NCBI RefSeq assembly: GCF_000208745.1
Contig: NC_030851.1
Coordinates: 7,542,672 to 7,606,671, forward strand
Direction of reading: 5' to 3'
Source: Theobroma cacao
Taxonomy: Eukaryota; Streptophyta; Magnoliopsida; Malvales; Malvaceae
Length of the DNA: 64,000 nucleotides
Shown here: positions 11,324 to 22,339 of the stretch, one piece after another
Layout: each line of letters starts with the position of its first letter
Position numbering within the stretch: the first letter of the stretch is position 1
The notes under the pieces: model-generated
The model's database searches: none
What the model saw: the letters and a program-made list of their open reading frames with translations, nothing else
What the model was told of the DNA's origin: nothing
Position numbers and translations under genes: made by a program

Positions 11324-12232
11324 CTATGATTTACTAGGTGGAGATGACGAAGAGTATGAACCATTTACAAGGTCTACAGCTGCATTTCTTTTCCTCCCAT
11401 AATAATGGTGGTTTCGCTGAAAATTCAAGACCACCCACACCAGTTGCCAGATGCCAATCTCCGGCCAAAGTGTGACCAAGGAGGACAACTGGCAGCCAGA
11501 AGTCTGCCATAGAAGGAAGTTGCTTAGGCGGTGCTCGTCCCCTGTGCGGATCAAAATGTCAGGATCTGGTGTAATGGCCATATACATGTGCTTTTCAATA
11601 TCTACTAACTTTATAAGGTCTTGATCACCCAGATGACTATCTTCATTCTCACCCAGGAAACCGTTGTTAGCATCATTTGCCCTGATTTCTGGAATATGAT
11701 CACATTTTTCTTTACAAGATTCTTGAACTACATGCATGATCTCGTCGGTGGAAGTGTAGACAACACAAAGTGTGAAGATAAATTTAGAGTTATCAGCAGT
11801 AGCGTCCATAAGTCTCTTGGCTGGAATTCTAATATCTGCACTCAAGAGTTCTAAGCTTCCTGCAAAATGAACTCTGATTGGACGATGCTTCACTATCCTA
11901 GTCAAGAGAGGAATACATTCCCTCAACAAATCCATAATTTTTTGAACTTCCTCTGGCTTTCTTCTGAAATTATCGATGCTGAAGGCATAAGCAGACAGAT
12001 GTTTCACGCCAAGCTCGTAGCAATAAATAAGCAAGCACAAGAGAGCCAAAGCCCCTGCATCATGACCTGCCCCTTCTTCTAGCTTCTTCTTTTTGGCATA
12101 TCTTCGGTTTCCATCCATAATGACAGCAATATGAGAGGGGATTGGACCAACTCTGAGAACTCGAAAGAAACATTTTCTAACGAACCTTATCCATCCAGAC
12201 AAGATTTTTCTTGGAATAACTTCTTTCTCCAT
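11324..12232 (-). CDS. Cis-prenyltransferase 3
   Basis: An intronless frame of 302 aa, sister of CPT2. Motifs: VIMDGNRRYAK with catalytic Asp, GAGHDAG (His kept), YAFSIDNFRRKPEEVQ, HFAGSLELL, and LIRTGDEHRLSNFLLWQ. The last motif has GDE where relatives have SGE or AGE; the Glu that follows is kept. The protein ends with the same serine-rich tail as CPT2. With CPT1 it is the member most likely to be an active enzyme. It would make Z-polyprenyl diphosphate; chain length and partner subunit cannot be read from sequence. Its upstream side is cut by a CACTA transposon at 12568, about 335 bp from the start codon. Confidence 0.92.
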   Translation of the reverse strand: MEKEVIPRKILSGWIRFVRKCFFRVLRVGPIPSHIAVIMDGNRRYAKKKKLEEGAGHDAGALALLCLLIYCYELGVKHLSAYAFSIDNFRRKPEEVQKIMDLLRECIPLLTRIVKHRPIRVHFAGSLELLSADIRIPAKRLMDATADNSKFIFTLCVVYTSTDEIMHVVQESCKEKCDHIPEIRANDANNGFLGENEDSHLGDQDLIKLVDIEKHMYMAITPDPDILIRTGDEHRLSNFLLWQTSGCQLSSLVTLWPEIGIWQLVWVVLNFQRNHHYYGRKRNAAVDLVNGSYSSSSPPSKS

Positions 12233-12282
12233 ATCAAACTGTTCTACGTAAAGTGGCAGATGAGATGCAGAGTTCCAGACTG

Positions 12283-12350
12283 AGATATTTAAGGCGCCAT
12301 GTCTTTGTCATGCTCGAATCAGTTACGCGCCAAGACAACCGATCCATTGG
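12283..12350 (-). promoter_or_regulatory. CPT3 core promoter, paralogous to that of CPT2
   Basis: GATATTTAAGGCGCC at 12284-12298 and TTACGCGCCAAGACA near 12323-12337 followed by CCGATCCA. Position and order match the CPT2 promoter. The GCGCCAAGA core has an E2F-like look, but this is speculative. Confidence 0.45.
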
Positions 12351-12460
12351 TCAATTTTTGCAGCATTTCTCGTTCATGTTGGAAGCGTGACACTGAAGTG
12401 GCAATGAAATTTTTTTTGTTCCAGGAATCGCTGTAACTACCTTAGCACTGGTCTTAATCC

Positions 12461-12567
12461 TAACCTAACGAGAGCTGCAGCTTAGCCCAATGTGATACGT
12501 AACGAAGGGGTCGCCACTTAGCCATTGATATATAATACATAATTATTGGTTAGGTTTCATTAGGATT
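12461..12567. repeat. Duplicated block, copy 1, ending at the CACTA insertion
   Basis: About 107 bp matching 27740-27864, including CTTAGCCCAA, GGGGTCGCCACTTAGCCA and GGTTTCATTAGGATT. Here the match stops exactly where CACTACATAAAA begins, so the block marks the transposon's left edge. Confidence 0.7.
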
Positions 12568-13339
12568 CACTACATAAAAAACACCTTTTACTAATAGAAC
12601 TGATTCTGTCAGTAAAATGCGATCGATATTTACCAACAGAATGAAGATTGTGAGATATACTAATGGATTATTGACGGAATACTGACAAAATATTCCAACG
12701 GAATAAATTCTATTAGTATTCCTTTGGTAATATAATGGTACGTATAAATAGTAAGATGGCGGGAAATTTAGTGATGGAACAATTCTGTCGGTAACATGTT
12801 ATCGACAGAAGTTGCCAACCACCTAGCTGAAGGGCTATGTGATTGGTTAGGCATTTGTAACATTATCGATGGATATGTCGGCAGAATTTTCAGTATTAAT
12901 TTTTAGAATACCGACGAAGGTGTTTGCCGACGTATCCGTTGGTAGTGCATATTTAAAATCCCCAAGCAGGATTTTTCTCCAATTTACCTTATTCTAATTA
13001 CCTACAAAACCATTCGTCGGTAATCTTAATAAAATCCACGCTTGGGATTCTTCTTCTCATTTCTCCCTCTACTATTTTCTCTCTTTTTTCTCCTCTCCAT
13101 TTTGCTCTCTCTCTTCACTCTCCAATTTCTCTTCTTTCCTTTTTGCTCTCCCTTCAAATCCGAGTGCCTCTTCCTATCTGCCAACAACCAACCCATGCCA
13201 ACTGTAGATGAACCCGAAGCCTATGAACCCGAAGCCTTATCCCATCATTCTTTTCCAATCAGCCGACCATCGTTGAGCTGCCGGTGCCACTGCCCTTGCC
13301 TTAGCCAAGAAAATCTTCTCCTTTTTGTATACTTACAAT

Positions 13340-16300
13340 TAGACCCGTCAATATGGGCCTGGCCCATAGGGCTGGCTCTTTTTTTTTTATTAAATATGGG
13401 GTAAGTTGGGTTTGAATATTTTAGGCTCATATTATAACCGGGCTTAAATGTGCTAGCCCGTTTGATTAGGGAGTTGACTCGGGTTAGGACAGGCCAGTCC
13501 GACGAGCCAAAAAAATTAATTATAGGTAATTACTAATTAACCAACTAAGCCTAGTAAGACCCAAGTCCCAAGAGGCCCAATTACCCAAGAGTAAGACACA
13601 AGACCAAGAGGCCCAACCGCCCAAGTCCCTAATTGGCTAACTCCCTAACCGGCTGCTAACCCAGTTACCCTAAATCTGCAAATCCCCAAATCCCCCATCG
13701 CCCGACTGCCCGAGACATTTGTTCTGCACCACTGCCCGACTTCTGGACAAAAATTCCCTAAATCGGCAATCAGCAATCGCCTAAGGCCTAACCACTAGAT
13801 CCCCAAATCCCCCGCCTAAGTCCTTTCTCATTTTGCTTCCCGTTCCCGACTATAAAGCTTCTCGACTTCTGCTATCTCTATAAGTCCTCACTCCTCACTT
13901 CCCGACATGATTACGGTTATATTTGTTATGGGATAATAGTTATTTTCAGCATTGGAATTTTTCCTTTTTGAGCATGCATTGCAATAATGTTGCTAATGCT
14001 GAGAGTTTGGAAGAACAGTCTTTAGTTTGGGAAACGACACTATATTAATTGGTTCTTTAAGTAACCAAATCTAGTTTAAGGGATTGTGAGAATGGTTTGT
14101 CATTGTGTTGTCAGATAATTAAATACTAACTTTGAACTGCTTTGTTTGCTAATTCTTTGTGTATGTAACAGTATGTTTGCTTTTAGTTTGTGCATTTTTA
14201 AGGGTAGACGTTCATTTTTATGCTTGTTCACCACAAAACAACCCTAACCCCTTATGCATTCACTAACAGAAAAAAAAAAACAGTTGGGCAGGTTGAGGTA
14301 GATTTGAGATTACTGGTGGATATAAAACTAGTTATTTAATACTTGTAGTAAGCAGTAAATTTCACTATGAATTGTGAATTTGTGAAATGTTAGAAAATGA
14401 ATTCACCCTTGCCTACAATCCAACTCTTGAATTGGATCAATCAGTTTTTATAAATTTTTAATATTTTTTATTCATGTTTATGTTATTTGAAGGTAACGAT
14501 GATGAATCAATCAGTTGAAAACTGTATAAATGTGGATGATGACGTGAACATTTTGAATGAGGATGAAATTCCCTCTCAATCTCATATATCTGAATCTAAA
14601 CAATTGAATAAAAGGGCCAAAAAAGAAACTTTAAATGTTTGGAATTATTTCACTAAAATAGGCAAAAAGCAAGATGGAGTAGAAAGGGCAATTTGTAACG
14701 GTTGTAAGGGGAAGTATAAGGTTGGCCTTAAACTTGGTGGCTCTAATTATGGTACTTCACATTTGCGTCGTCACATTGACACTTGTATATTCATTTCCTA
14801 TTTTAATCCACATAAAATGCTAATGGTTTATGAAGGGAAAGTAAAGGCTAGAAAGTTTAATCTTAGGATTTCGCGTGACATGCTTGCTGAAGCCATAATT
14901 GAGCATGACTTGCTTTATACTTTTGTTGAATTTGATAAGATTAGAGCTTGGGCTAAGTATGTAAATCCATATGTGGTGATGCCTTCTAGAAACACTGTTG
15001 TATCTGATGTCCAGAGAATTCATTTAAAAGAGAAAGAGAAACTTAAACAAGCTATGGCTAAGGTACCTAATAGAATTTGTTTGACTTCTGATATATGGAC
15101 AGCATCTACTTCTGAGGGCTATATTTGTTTGACTGCTTACTTTGTCAATGAAAATTGGAAGTTATGTAGCAAGTTACTCAATTTTTGTCGTATGCCTCCT
15201 CCACATACTGGAGTTGAATTAGCTGCTACTGTATTTGATTGTTTGAAAGAATGGGGAATAGATAGAAAAGTTTTCTCTCTTACTTTAGATAATGCTTATG
15301 CTAATGATAACATGCAAGGTATCTTGAAAGACCATCTTCATTTGCAAAGTAGCTTGATTTGTGATGGTGAATTTTTTCATGTACGTTGTTGTGCTCATAT
15401 ATTAAATTTGATTGTTCAAGAGGGCTTGAAAGCAATCAATGAAGCATTGTTTAAAATTAGGGAGAGTGTGAAATATGTAAAGGCATCGGATGAGGGGATG
15501 AAAAAATTTCAAGAATATGTTCAACATGTTAGTATTGATGCAAGTGTTGGGTTGCATTTAGATGTGTCAACTAGATGGAATTCAACCTATATGATGCTTG
15601 AAAGTGCAATCAAATATCAAAAGGCTTTTACTAGCCTTCAATTTGTTGATAGAACTTATAAATATAATTCATCTGATGAGGAACAGGGGAGAGCAATGAT
15701 AATTTGTGAATTCTTGGAGCCTTTTTATAAGACCACAAATTTGATATCCGGTTCATCTTATCCAACTTCCAATTTGTATTTCATGCAAGTTTGAAAAATT
15801 GAATCGATTTTAAATGAAAATTTGCATAATGAAGATAAGGTTATCAAGAATATGTCTCAAAGGATGAAAATGAAATTTGATAAGTATTGGAAAGATTATA
15901 GTGTAGTGCTTGCATTTGGAGCTATTCTTGACCCAAGGATGAAGCTTAATTTCTTAAGATTTTGCTATTCTAAGATTGATGTTTCTACCTGTCATGAAAA
16001 GTTAAAAAATGTGAAGACAAAGTTGTACGAGCTCTTTGAACAATATGCAAGCAACACTTGTGCATCAAGTACATCTTCTCGCTCAACGAGTAATTTGCCT
16101 AAGCAAGCTAGAGGGGGAACTAAACCGAAGAGATCAAAGATCTTTAGTGTAAGTTTTGTGTCTTTCTTTTATCTTATTACATGAGAATTTATGTTACTTT
16201 ATTTATATTATGATAATTATTTTTTTTTTGTCTATGTTTTTAAAAATTGTAGGAGTTCAAAATGTTTCAAAATGAAACAATTTCTATTGCTGGAAAGTAC

Positions 16301-17161
16301 GAGTTGGATGTTTATTTAGATGAGGCAAAGCTTGATTATGAAGTGTTCGAAGATTTGGATGTGCTTAATTATTGGAAAGATAATGCTACGCGCTTTCCTG
16401 ATCTTTCTATTATGGCACGAGATGTATTGAGCATTCCGATTACTACGGTAGCCTCAGAGTCTACTTTTAGTATTGGTGATCATGTTCTCACCAAATTTAG
16501 AAGTTTCCTCCACCATGAAAATGTTCAAATGCTTGTTTGCACGAAAAATTGGTTGCATGGCTTTTCTTTAGCTGCCGATAGTATTGTTTATTTTATATAT
16601 TTCAATGTCTTTAATATTTACTTATTAAATTAATAATTTTAGTTAAAATTGAAACTCACTATATCTTTTTTTTTTATGATAATGAACATTAGATGATAAT
16701 GATTCAAAGTTGGAGACATCATTGTTGTCCAAACAAGATTCAAATGTTTTGATTGAGGATGAAGATTGAGAAGAACATAAATTAGTTTTGAACTTTATAA
16801 ATATTTGATTATGTAGTTATGTAGTTATGTTAATGGAATTGTAGTTTATGTAATTGTGTTAAACATTGAAATTTTATTTATATTTGATGTAGTGTATTTA
16901 CTTATTTATGTTTGGTGTAAATTATTAGTTTTTAACATGTTTTTATTATTTAATTTATGTATTAAATCATTGCATAATTTTATTAATAAAAAGTAAAAAA
17001 ATTTTGAAAAATATGGACTGGCCTAGCCCGACCCATGGGCTAGCAATGGGTAGGCTGGGTTAGGGATTTGGCAACCCATTTAAAATATGAGTTGGCCAGG
17101 CTCGACCTATTTTTTTAGCCCACAAGGGCCTGGGCCGGGCCAGCCCATATTGACAGGTCTA
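13340..17161 (+). mobile_element. hAT (Ac-like) transposon, full length with 8-bp target duplication
   Basis: The left terminus begins TAGACCCGTCAATATGGGC and the reverse complement of the right terminus begins TAGACCTGTCAATATGGGC. The element is flanked by an exact 8-bp duplication CTTACAAT (13332-13339 and 17162-17169), the target size of hAT elements. Length is 3822 bp. Subterminal regions hold many GGCCCG / GGCTAGCCC-type repeats. It encodes an Ac-like transposase (14499-16769). It lies inside the CACTA element, so it is the younger insertion. Confidence 0.95.
14499..16769 (+). pseudogene. hAT Ac-like transposase with one nonsense codon
   Basis: The frame opens at ATG 14499 and runs 431 codons to a TGA at 15792-15794, then continues in the same frame with family sequence. 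Splicing 16148|16253 (intron with GTAAGT donor and TTGTAG acceptor) and 16580|16693 gives a clean end at 16769. Domains in order: N-terminal BED zinc finger (CNGC, then SHLRRHIDTC), RNase H-like core with DIWTAS and LTLDNAYAND, and C-terminal hATC dimerisation domain (FPDLSIMARDVLSIP, ASESTFS). The TGA most likely replaces a Trp codon, a one-base change. It is otherwise intact, so the loss is recent. Introns are inferred from frame and splice sites. Confidence 0.88.
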
Positions 17162-18179
17162 CTTACAATCCCTCATTAATTTATGGTTTTGATTGATTGA
17201 ATACGTGAGGATTTTGTTGTTTGAATATTTAAGGTTTTGATTGTTGTGGATTTAAGGTCTAATTTTGCCAATTTCTACCATATTATTATGTTATTCAATT
17301 GGATTATTTGGTTTGTAATGAAATGAAAAAAATGTGTTTATTTGTTATTTGAGGTTTGTAATTGTTTTGGGGCTTGATAATTTGTTTTTATTGGCATTTT
17401 GCTATTGATTTGTTAGAGTCTAGGTGTTTATTATATAGTTGCTTGCAAAGAAAATTCAATTGAAAAAATGCCGTTTTAGGCTTTAGTTGTTTCCTAATAA
17501 TTAGGGTGTAATTAAATCTAGTGATTAATTAAGCAAGATGGAAATAATTTTTACTAATCAAGGTGTCAATAACGTAGTTACATGATTAAGTTAATTAAGT
17601 AATGTAATGTAAGTAATGTAATGTATTAATTATAAGTATTAGTCAATAGTCAAATAATTAAATTAGTTAATTGAAGATAATTAAAAATTATTTAAATTTG
17701 TTAAGGTTTTTAGGGAAATAATTAAATAATTTAACTAACAAAATGAATAAAATTGTTTAGTAATTAACAAATTAAAAATTAGAAATATTATTGAATTTTA
17801 AAAATATTTAAATTAATAATTTGTTGATGGATTGTAATGTTTTATAACTATTTAAGAAATTAATTATATTAGTAATATTATATAAAATTTACTTTAGGGT
17901 AATTATTTTTGTAATTAAGCTAATAATTACGAATAGTATTTAATTGGATTTTGTGTTCGATTAATGTTTGTGTTAACAGTTGATAACGAATGGCATCATA
18001 TGTCTGTTATAATATTTTTTTTCTCAAAATGAAACGAGATTGAAGTTAGATGTATTCTTGAGTAGATTCGAGTGGATTTCTTTCCACAGAATTTGTCAAT
18101 GATGTTAATGAATTTATTTCATTTGCATTTAGTCAACCAAGGACTTTTCACAAATTTTATTCTACATGCAACACTTCTA

Positions 18180-19185
18180 TGGACCATTAATGACTTTCTT
18201 GTATATGGTATGTTATTCGAGTAGAGCACTCATGAATGTTTATCATGTTCGTATTGCATGGAACATGCAAAGAGTTTTTTCCTAGAGTACGAGATGAAGC
18301 ATTGATTTTTTTATTGTCATTGACAATTCTTGCCGATAGATCATACTGTTCATCGCCAAAGAGATAAATTTAAGAAATGTGTTGAACGAGATCTTCCAAT
18401 TCATCGATTATCTAGTGTTGAGACCTTGGAACAGTTGGAGTCAATTCCAAATTTCATGTGTAGGACAAAGGTTGGAGATCAAAAGCTCCCAAGTTTTGAT
18501 CAAAGCCATAATTGGTTAAGAAAAGCATTTTTTTGGGAGTTACCATATTAGGAGACGAATCTCATTCTTCACAATTTGGATGTGATGTATATTGAGCATA
18601 ATGTATTTGACAATATATTCAACACAATAATGGATGTTCCGGGTAAAACGAAAAACAATATCAAAGCTCATTGTCATTTGGAGGTATGTTGCAATCACCC
18701 GAATTGCTCTTAATTGCAAATAATGGTAAACTTTTTAAACCGAAAGCATCATACACTTTGACTAAGGAGCAATAGAAAGTTGTGTGTGCTTGGGTGAAAC
18801 AGTTGCGATTACCTTATGGTTTCACTTCTAACATAGCACAATGTGTGAAAGAGCAGGAATGCAAAATTTATGGAATGAAAAGTCCTGATTGACACGTTAT
18901 CCTATAGTGTTTGCTCCCAATTGCCTCTACTGATATGGTTCCTTACGCTATTTGGAGTGCAATTGTTGAGATCTCATATTTCTTTCGTGATTTATGTGCA
19001 ATCGAATTGCATGTTGAGCATCTCAATGGATGGGAAAGAAAAATCATAGAAACAATTTGCAAATTAGAAAATATTTTTCCCCATTATTTTTTTGACTCCA
19101 TGGAGCATTTGCCGATCCACTTGCCATACGAAACTAAGGTTGGAGGATTGGTCTATTATCAATGGATGTATCCGTTCAAGAGGTA
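18180..19185 (+). pseudogene. CACTA TNP2 transposase remnant
   Basis: Pieces of TNP2-family protein in broken frames: HRLSSVETLEQL, LPSFDQSHNWLRKAFFWELPY (18330-18551), a NLDVMYIEHNVFDNI stretch near 18577-18620, and an RDLCAIELHVEHL to MEHLPIHLPYE block (18911-19219) ending MYPFKRY. Frames are interrupted by stops and small indels, so no active product is expected. It is the coding part of the CACTA element whose left end is at 12568. Confidence 0.8.
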
Positions 19186-19280
19186 TTGTGAGGGTTTAGG
19201 TAATAAAAGTTTTTATTAATTTGAAATTAATTAGAATTTGATGTTGAACATTGCTCTTTATCAATGTCAATATTATATAT

Positions 19281-19562
19281 ATTTTTGTTCAATTTCGTCT
19301 TTGAGACGTGGCACAAATTTTTTTTGAAAAGTTTTTTAATCTGCCACTTGACACTGACACGTCAATATGTCAATGCCACATGACACTACCACGTCATCAT
19401 GTGAGTGCGACGTCATCAAGATATACCACGTCAGGGCTAACATCATCTCTTTTAACAACAAAATTGGATGTCATTAAAAGAAGAGACTAAATTGAAGCAA
19501 TTCTCAAAATTAAAGGATTATATTGCTTCGATTTTGAATATAGAGATTAAATTGAACAAAAT
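19281..19562. repeat. Small MITE with TTTTGTTCAATTT inverted ends
   Basis: The left end reads ATTTTTGTTCAATTTCGTCT and the right end, reverse complemented, reads ATTTTGTTCAATTTAATCTC. The interior is rich in CACGTCA-type motifs. About 282 bp, non-coding. It sits between the CACTA remnant and CPT4. Confidence 0.55.
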
Positions 19563-19743
19563 GCATAGATACAAGAACTTGGTGGGTATTTTGACAAAAA
19601 ATAAACCTTCAACCAAAGAGTTATTAAAAGAATGAATAGAAAAATAATTATCTTCTACTCAAAAAAATTAATTATTTAAGCAAACTTCCATTTAGGTGTC
19701 AATATAATCATGAAATATAGCAATTGTAAAGGTGGTACAAGCT

Positions 19744-20569
19744 TTATAGTTGCTTATTTTTCTTCTCCACACGAGATTGGTTTCTCTGGAAGTTCAGGAC
19801 TACCCAAACCAAATGCCAGAAACTAATATCAGGCCAAAGCGCCAAGGTGGAGAACAAATAGCTTCGTGCACTCTGCCATAGCAGAAAATTGCTTAGACGA
19901 TTTTCACCGGACGTCCGGACTACAATGTCAGGGTCAGGTGCGATACCCATATCCATTTGCTTCTCAATTTCCACCAAATTAATTGGACCACAGCCTGCAC
20001 GTCTGGGTTCTTGATTTTCAACCCACTTTTCTTCACAGGATTTCTGAATAGCTTGAATGATCTCATTGGTGGAAGTGTAGGCAACACAAAGCGTAAGCAA
20101 AGCATTAGAATTATTGGCAGTAACCGCCATTAATTTCTTTGCTGCATCCCTGATAGGTTCTCTTAAGAGTTGCAGGTTCCCTGAGAAATGAATTCTGACT
20201 CCATAGCGGTTCACTATGCTGTCTTTTCGACGCATTAGTTCAATCTTCTCCAGCATTAAATTCATAATGTATTCAACTTCTTCAGGCCTACGCTTGAAAT
20301 TTTCGATGCTGAAGGCGTAGACTGTGAAATATTTTATACCCAGTTCACAGCCGTATGTAACCATCGACATGAGAGCCGAAACCCGGCATCATGGCCAGCC
20401 CCTCTTTCAGGTTATGCTGCCTTGCATATCTTCGATTTCCATCCATACTGAAGGCAACGTGGGCAGGGACAGGACCAACAGATAGAACAGAAAATATGCA
20501 TTTTCTCAAGAACCGGACCACTTTGGAAAGGAAATTTAGCATTTTCTCACCAACTCCACCTTTCTGCAT
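19744..20569 (-). pseudogene. Cis-prenyltransferase 4, broken by two 1-bp deletions
   Basis: The start (MQKGG at 20569) leads into VLSVGPVPAHVAFSMDGNRRYA, then the frame fails after LKEG. Comparison with the sister genes shows one G missing from a G run (about 20395-20404 on plus) and, about 20 bp on, one T missing from a T run (about 20371-20385). Between them the codons for a GAGHDAG-like motif are intact in a second frame; after them the correct family sequence resumes in a third frame and runs to the stop at 19744: YAFSIENFKRRPEEV, HFSGNLQLL, VVRTSGENRLSNFLLWQ, LNFQRN. Motif I has Ser for the usual Ile before MDGN. Either a recent pseudogene or two homopolymer errors in the assembly. Confidence 0.85.
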
Positions 20570-21344
20570 ACTGATAGTTTAATTTATGCAAGGCAAAACC
20601 AAAACCATCACCTGTAATGCAAAAATCAGCTTAGTCCAAATTGTTGTACACTGAGACAAAAACTAACTTTTGACTAAGCATACAGAACTTGAAATGCAAT
20701 CTCATGCTGAATGCTAAATAATTTCCAGGAATAGACCTTTTTGAAAGTCAATCTCACCCTTAATTAACAAGCACTTGATCTTTGTAATTGCATAATTCTC
20801 TCTAGGAATACCACCAGCAACTAATTACCTGAATGATCAACTGCTCTCAATGAACACGGGATAAGTTAACGAGTCGGAAACTGTTAGAGACTGAGAGTTA
20901 ATCCAGCTGCAAAAGCAACAAAACTAGACAAAGAAAATTAAAGGATCAATCGGCAAAGGGGAGAAAACAATGCTTTGCCAAGAAGTCTGAAATGACACTG
21001 TATTTATCTACAAGGCAGATCATGTTTCTTACGTGATTTTCTTTTTTTCAGTTTAACTGCGCAATCACTGCTTAATTGATTGAATATGGTCCCTTTCGTC
21101 ATAGATGCACCTTCCGTCTAATAGGGTTGTAAAAATCACGTGTGGGTTTTCTTTAAACAAAGGGAAATGCGCCTTTTATCCAGCAATTGAGCGGCCTGAC
21201 TGTACAGTCTATACTTAGCGCACTGGAGACGAAGCCCCAGAGTTAATAAAGCAAACGAGACGAACTAACTGGTGTGAAAATGACAATACTTTTATACAAG
21301 TTGTAACTGAAAGTAAATATGTAACCACTCGAGTTCTAATTGCT
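20570..21344. other. Upstream region of CPT4
   Basis: About 775 bp of moderately AT-rich DNA without an open frame or recognised repeat. It probably holds the old CPT4 promoter and 5' UTR. Confidence 0.4.
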
Positions 21345-21802
21345 ATGGTCAAAAACCATTTATTTTTTACATAATATTTAAAAAAGTTTTTAATTATTTA
21401 AAAACATTTAAATATTTATTACTTTCAATTAAGCTTTTATGACTAATTATTAACTTCGTCAAAATACTATTTTTCATCTTATATCATATGATATTAACAT
21501 AATATGCTAACATATTATAATTGATAATAATATGACATGTTGATATATCATAATTAATGATGACGTAATATGTTAATTTAACATAATAATATGATCATGT
21601 GATATTTTTCACCATCCACATAAACGTCATATTAGTGCTATGTGAATATAAATAACAAGTAACATTTTGAGTAATGATAATTAGCTCATTATTAATTATA
21701 AGGGCTTACTTGACTTAAAATAAAAGTATAAGGGCTTGATTGAACGTAACAAAATAATAAAAACTTATTTGAATTTTGTTAAATAATTTAAAAACTTTTT
21801 CG
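21345..21802. repeat. Long-TIR MITE, family A, copy 2
   Basis: Same family as 6333-6745, 27872-28330 and 60950-61400, with the inner landmarks ATGATATTAACATAATATGC, GACATGTTGATATATCATAA and TGATATTTTTCAC. Its right end is interrupted by the copia element that begins at 21803; TTTTGAGTATTATG just beyond that element (27008-27021) looks like the missing end. Confidence 0.6.
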
Positions 21803-22081
21803 TGTTATGAAATATAACTTAAAATAACAAATATAGAAAAAGTATTTAGAGGTAGAGAAAATATTTAAAGTGAGTAAGAAGATCTTATTCAAATGTATAT
21901 TTATAAATGAAGTATAGGGTCTTATTTATAGGCTAATAACTCTTATCTAGATAGAATTTACAAGATGAAGTTAATACTAAAGGATTAGATAAATGAATAA
22001 ATCCTACTCTTCATTCAATCTAATTTACTTCCAAATCTATATATATATAATATAAATGGATATTCACAAAAATATTCATCA
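21803..22081 (-). repeat. Copia element 1, 3' LTR
   Basis: Begins TGTTATGAAATATA and ends AATATTCATCA on the plus strand, about 279 bp. It matches 26741-27004 along its length (AGATCTTATTCAAAT, CTATTTATAGGCTAATAA, TAGATATTCACAAAAATATT-type blocks). A purine-rich tract adjoins it on the inner side when read on the minus strand. Confidence 0.75.
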
Positions 22082-22339
22082 ACTCTTCTTTGAATGTCTA
22101 TTGTGTTAAGAATATGTTTCGTTAAAACTTTACAAAAAAAAAAACCTCATGAGAAAAAAATTTGAGTGAAGGAAAAAGAGTACATAAGTCTTTTCAAAAA
22201 TTCTCTTTTGAAATACTGCCTCATTGAAAACCTTATCAAGAAAAACCCATTGGGAAAATCTGTAATGAAGAAAAAGAGTACAATGTGTATTTTATTCCCT
22301 TGATGACTACATTATTGAGATCTTTAAAATGGCACAGTC

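Larger units (their letters stand above)
10511..12443. repeat. Tandem duplication unit B (carries CPT3)
   Basis: The counterpart of 8286-10035, in the same orientation. It is longer mainly through small insertions in the 3' flank (AT-rich segment near 10680-10850) and a 25-bp insertion in the promoter near 12350-12375. Confidence 0.8.
12568..19200. mobile_element. CACTA (En/Spm) transposon, right end not found
   Basis: The left end reads CACTACATAAAAAACACC at 12568, the terminal signature of CACTA elements. Subterminal DNA to about 13030 is full of short variants of CTGTCGGTAA, ACCGACG and GTCGGCAGAA in both orientations, as expected for transposase-binding repeats. Degraded TNP2 transposase coding sequence lies at 18180-19185. 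A complete hAT element (13340-17161) sits inside. No CACTA right end (TGTAGTG) was found before CPT4, so the right side is lost or too diverged; the given end is the last TNP2-like sequence. Sequence from 17170 to 18180 is AT-rich with no gene. Confidence 0.75.

Noticed and set aside
13042..13404. Plus-strand ORF of 120 aa, rich in Phe/Leu/Ser
   Set aside because: CT-rich leader of the CACTA element running into the hAT terminus at 13340; low complexity, no domain.
15792..15794. TGA in the hAT transposase as a natural gene end
   Set aside because: Family sequence continues in the same frame directly after it through the hATC domain, so it is a nonsense mutation rather than a terminus.
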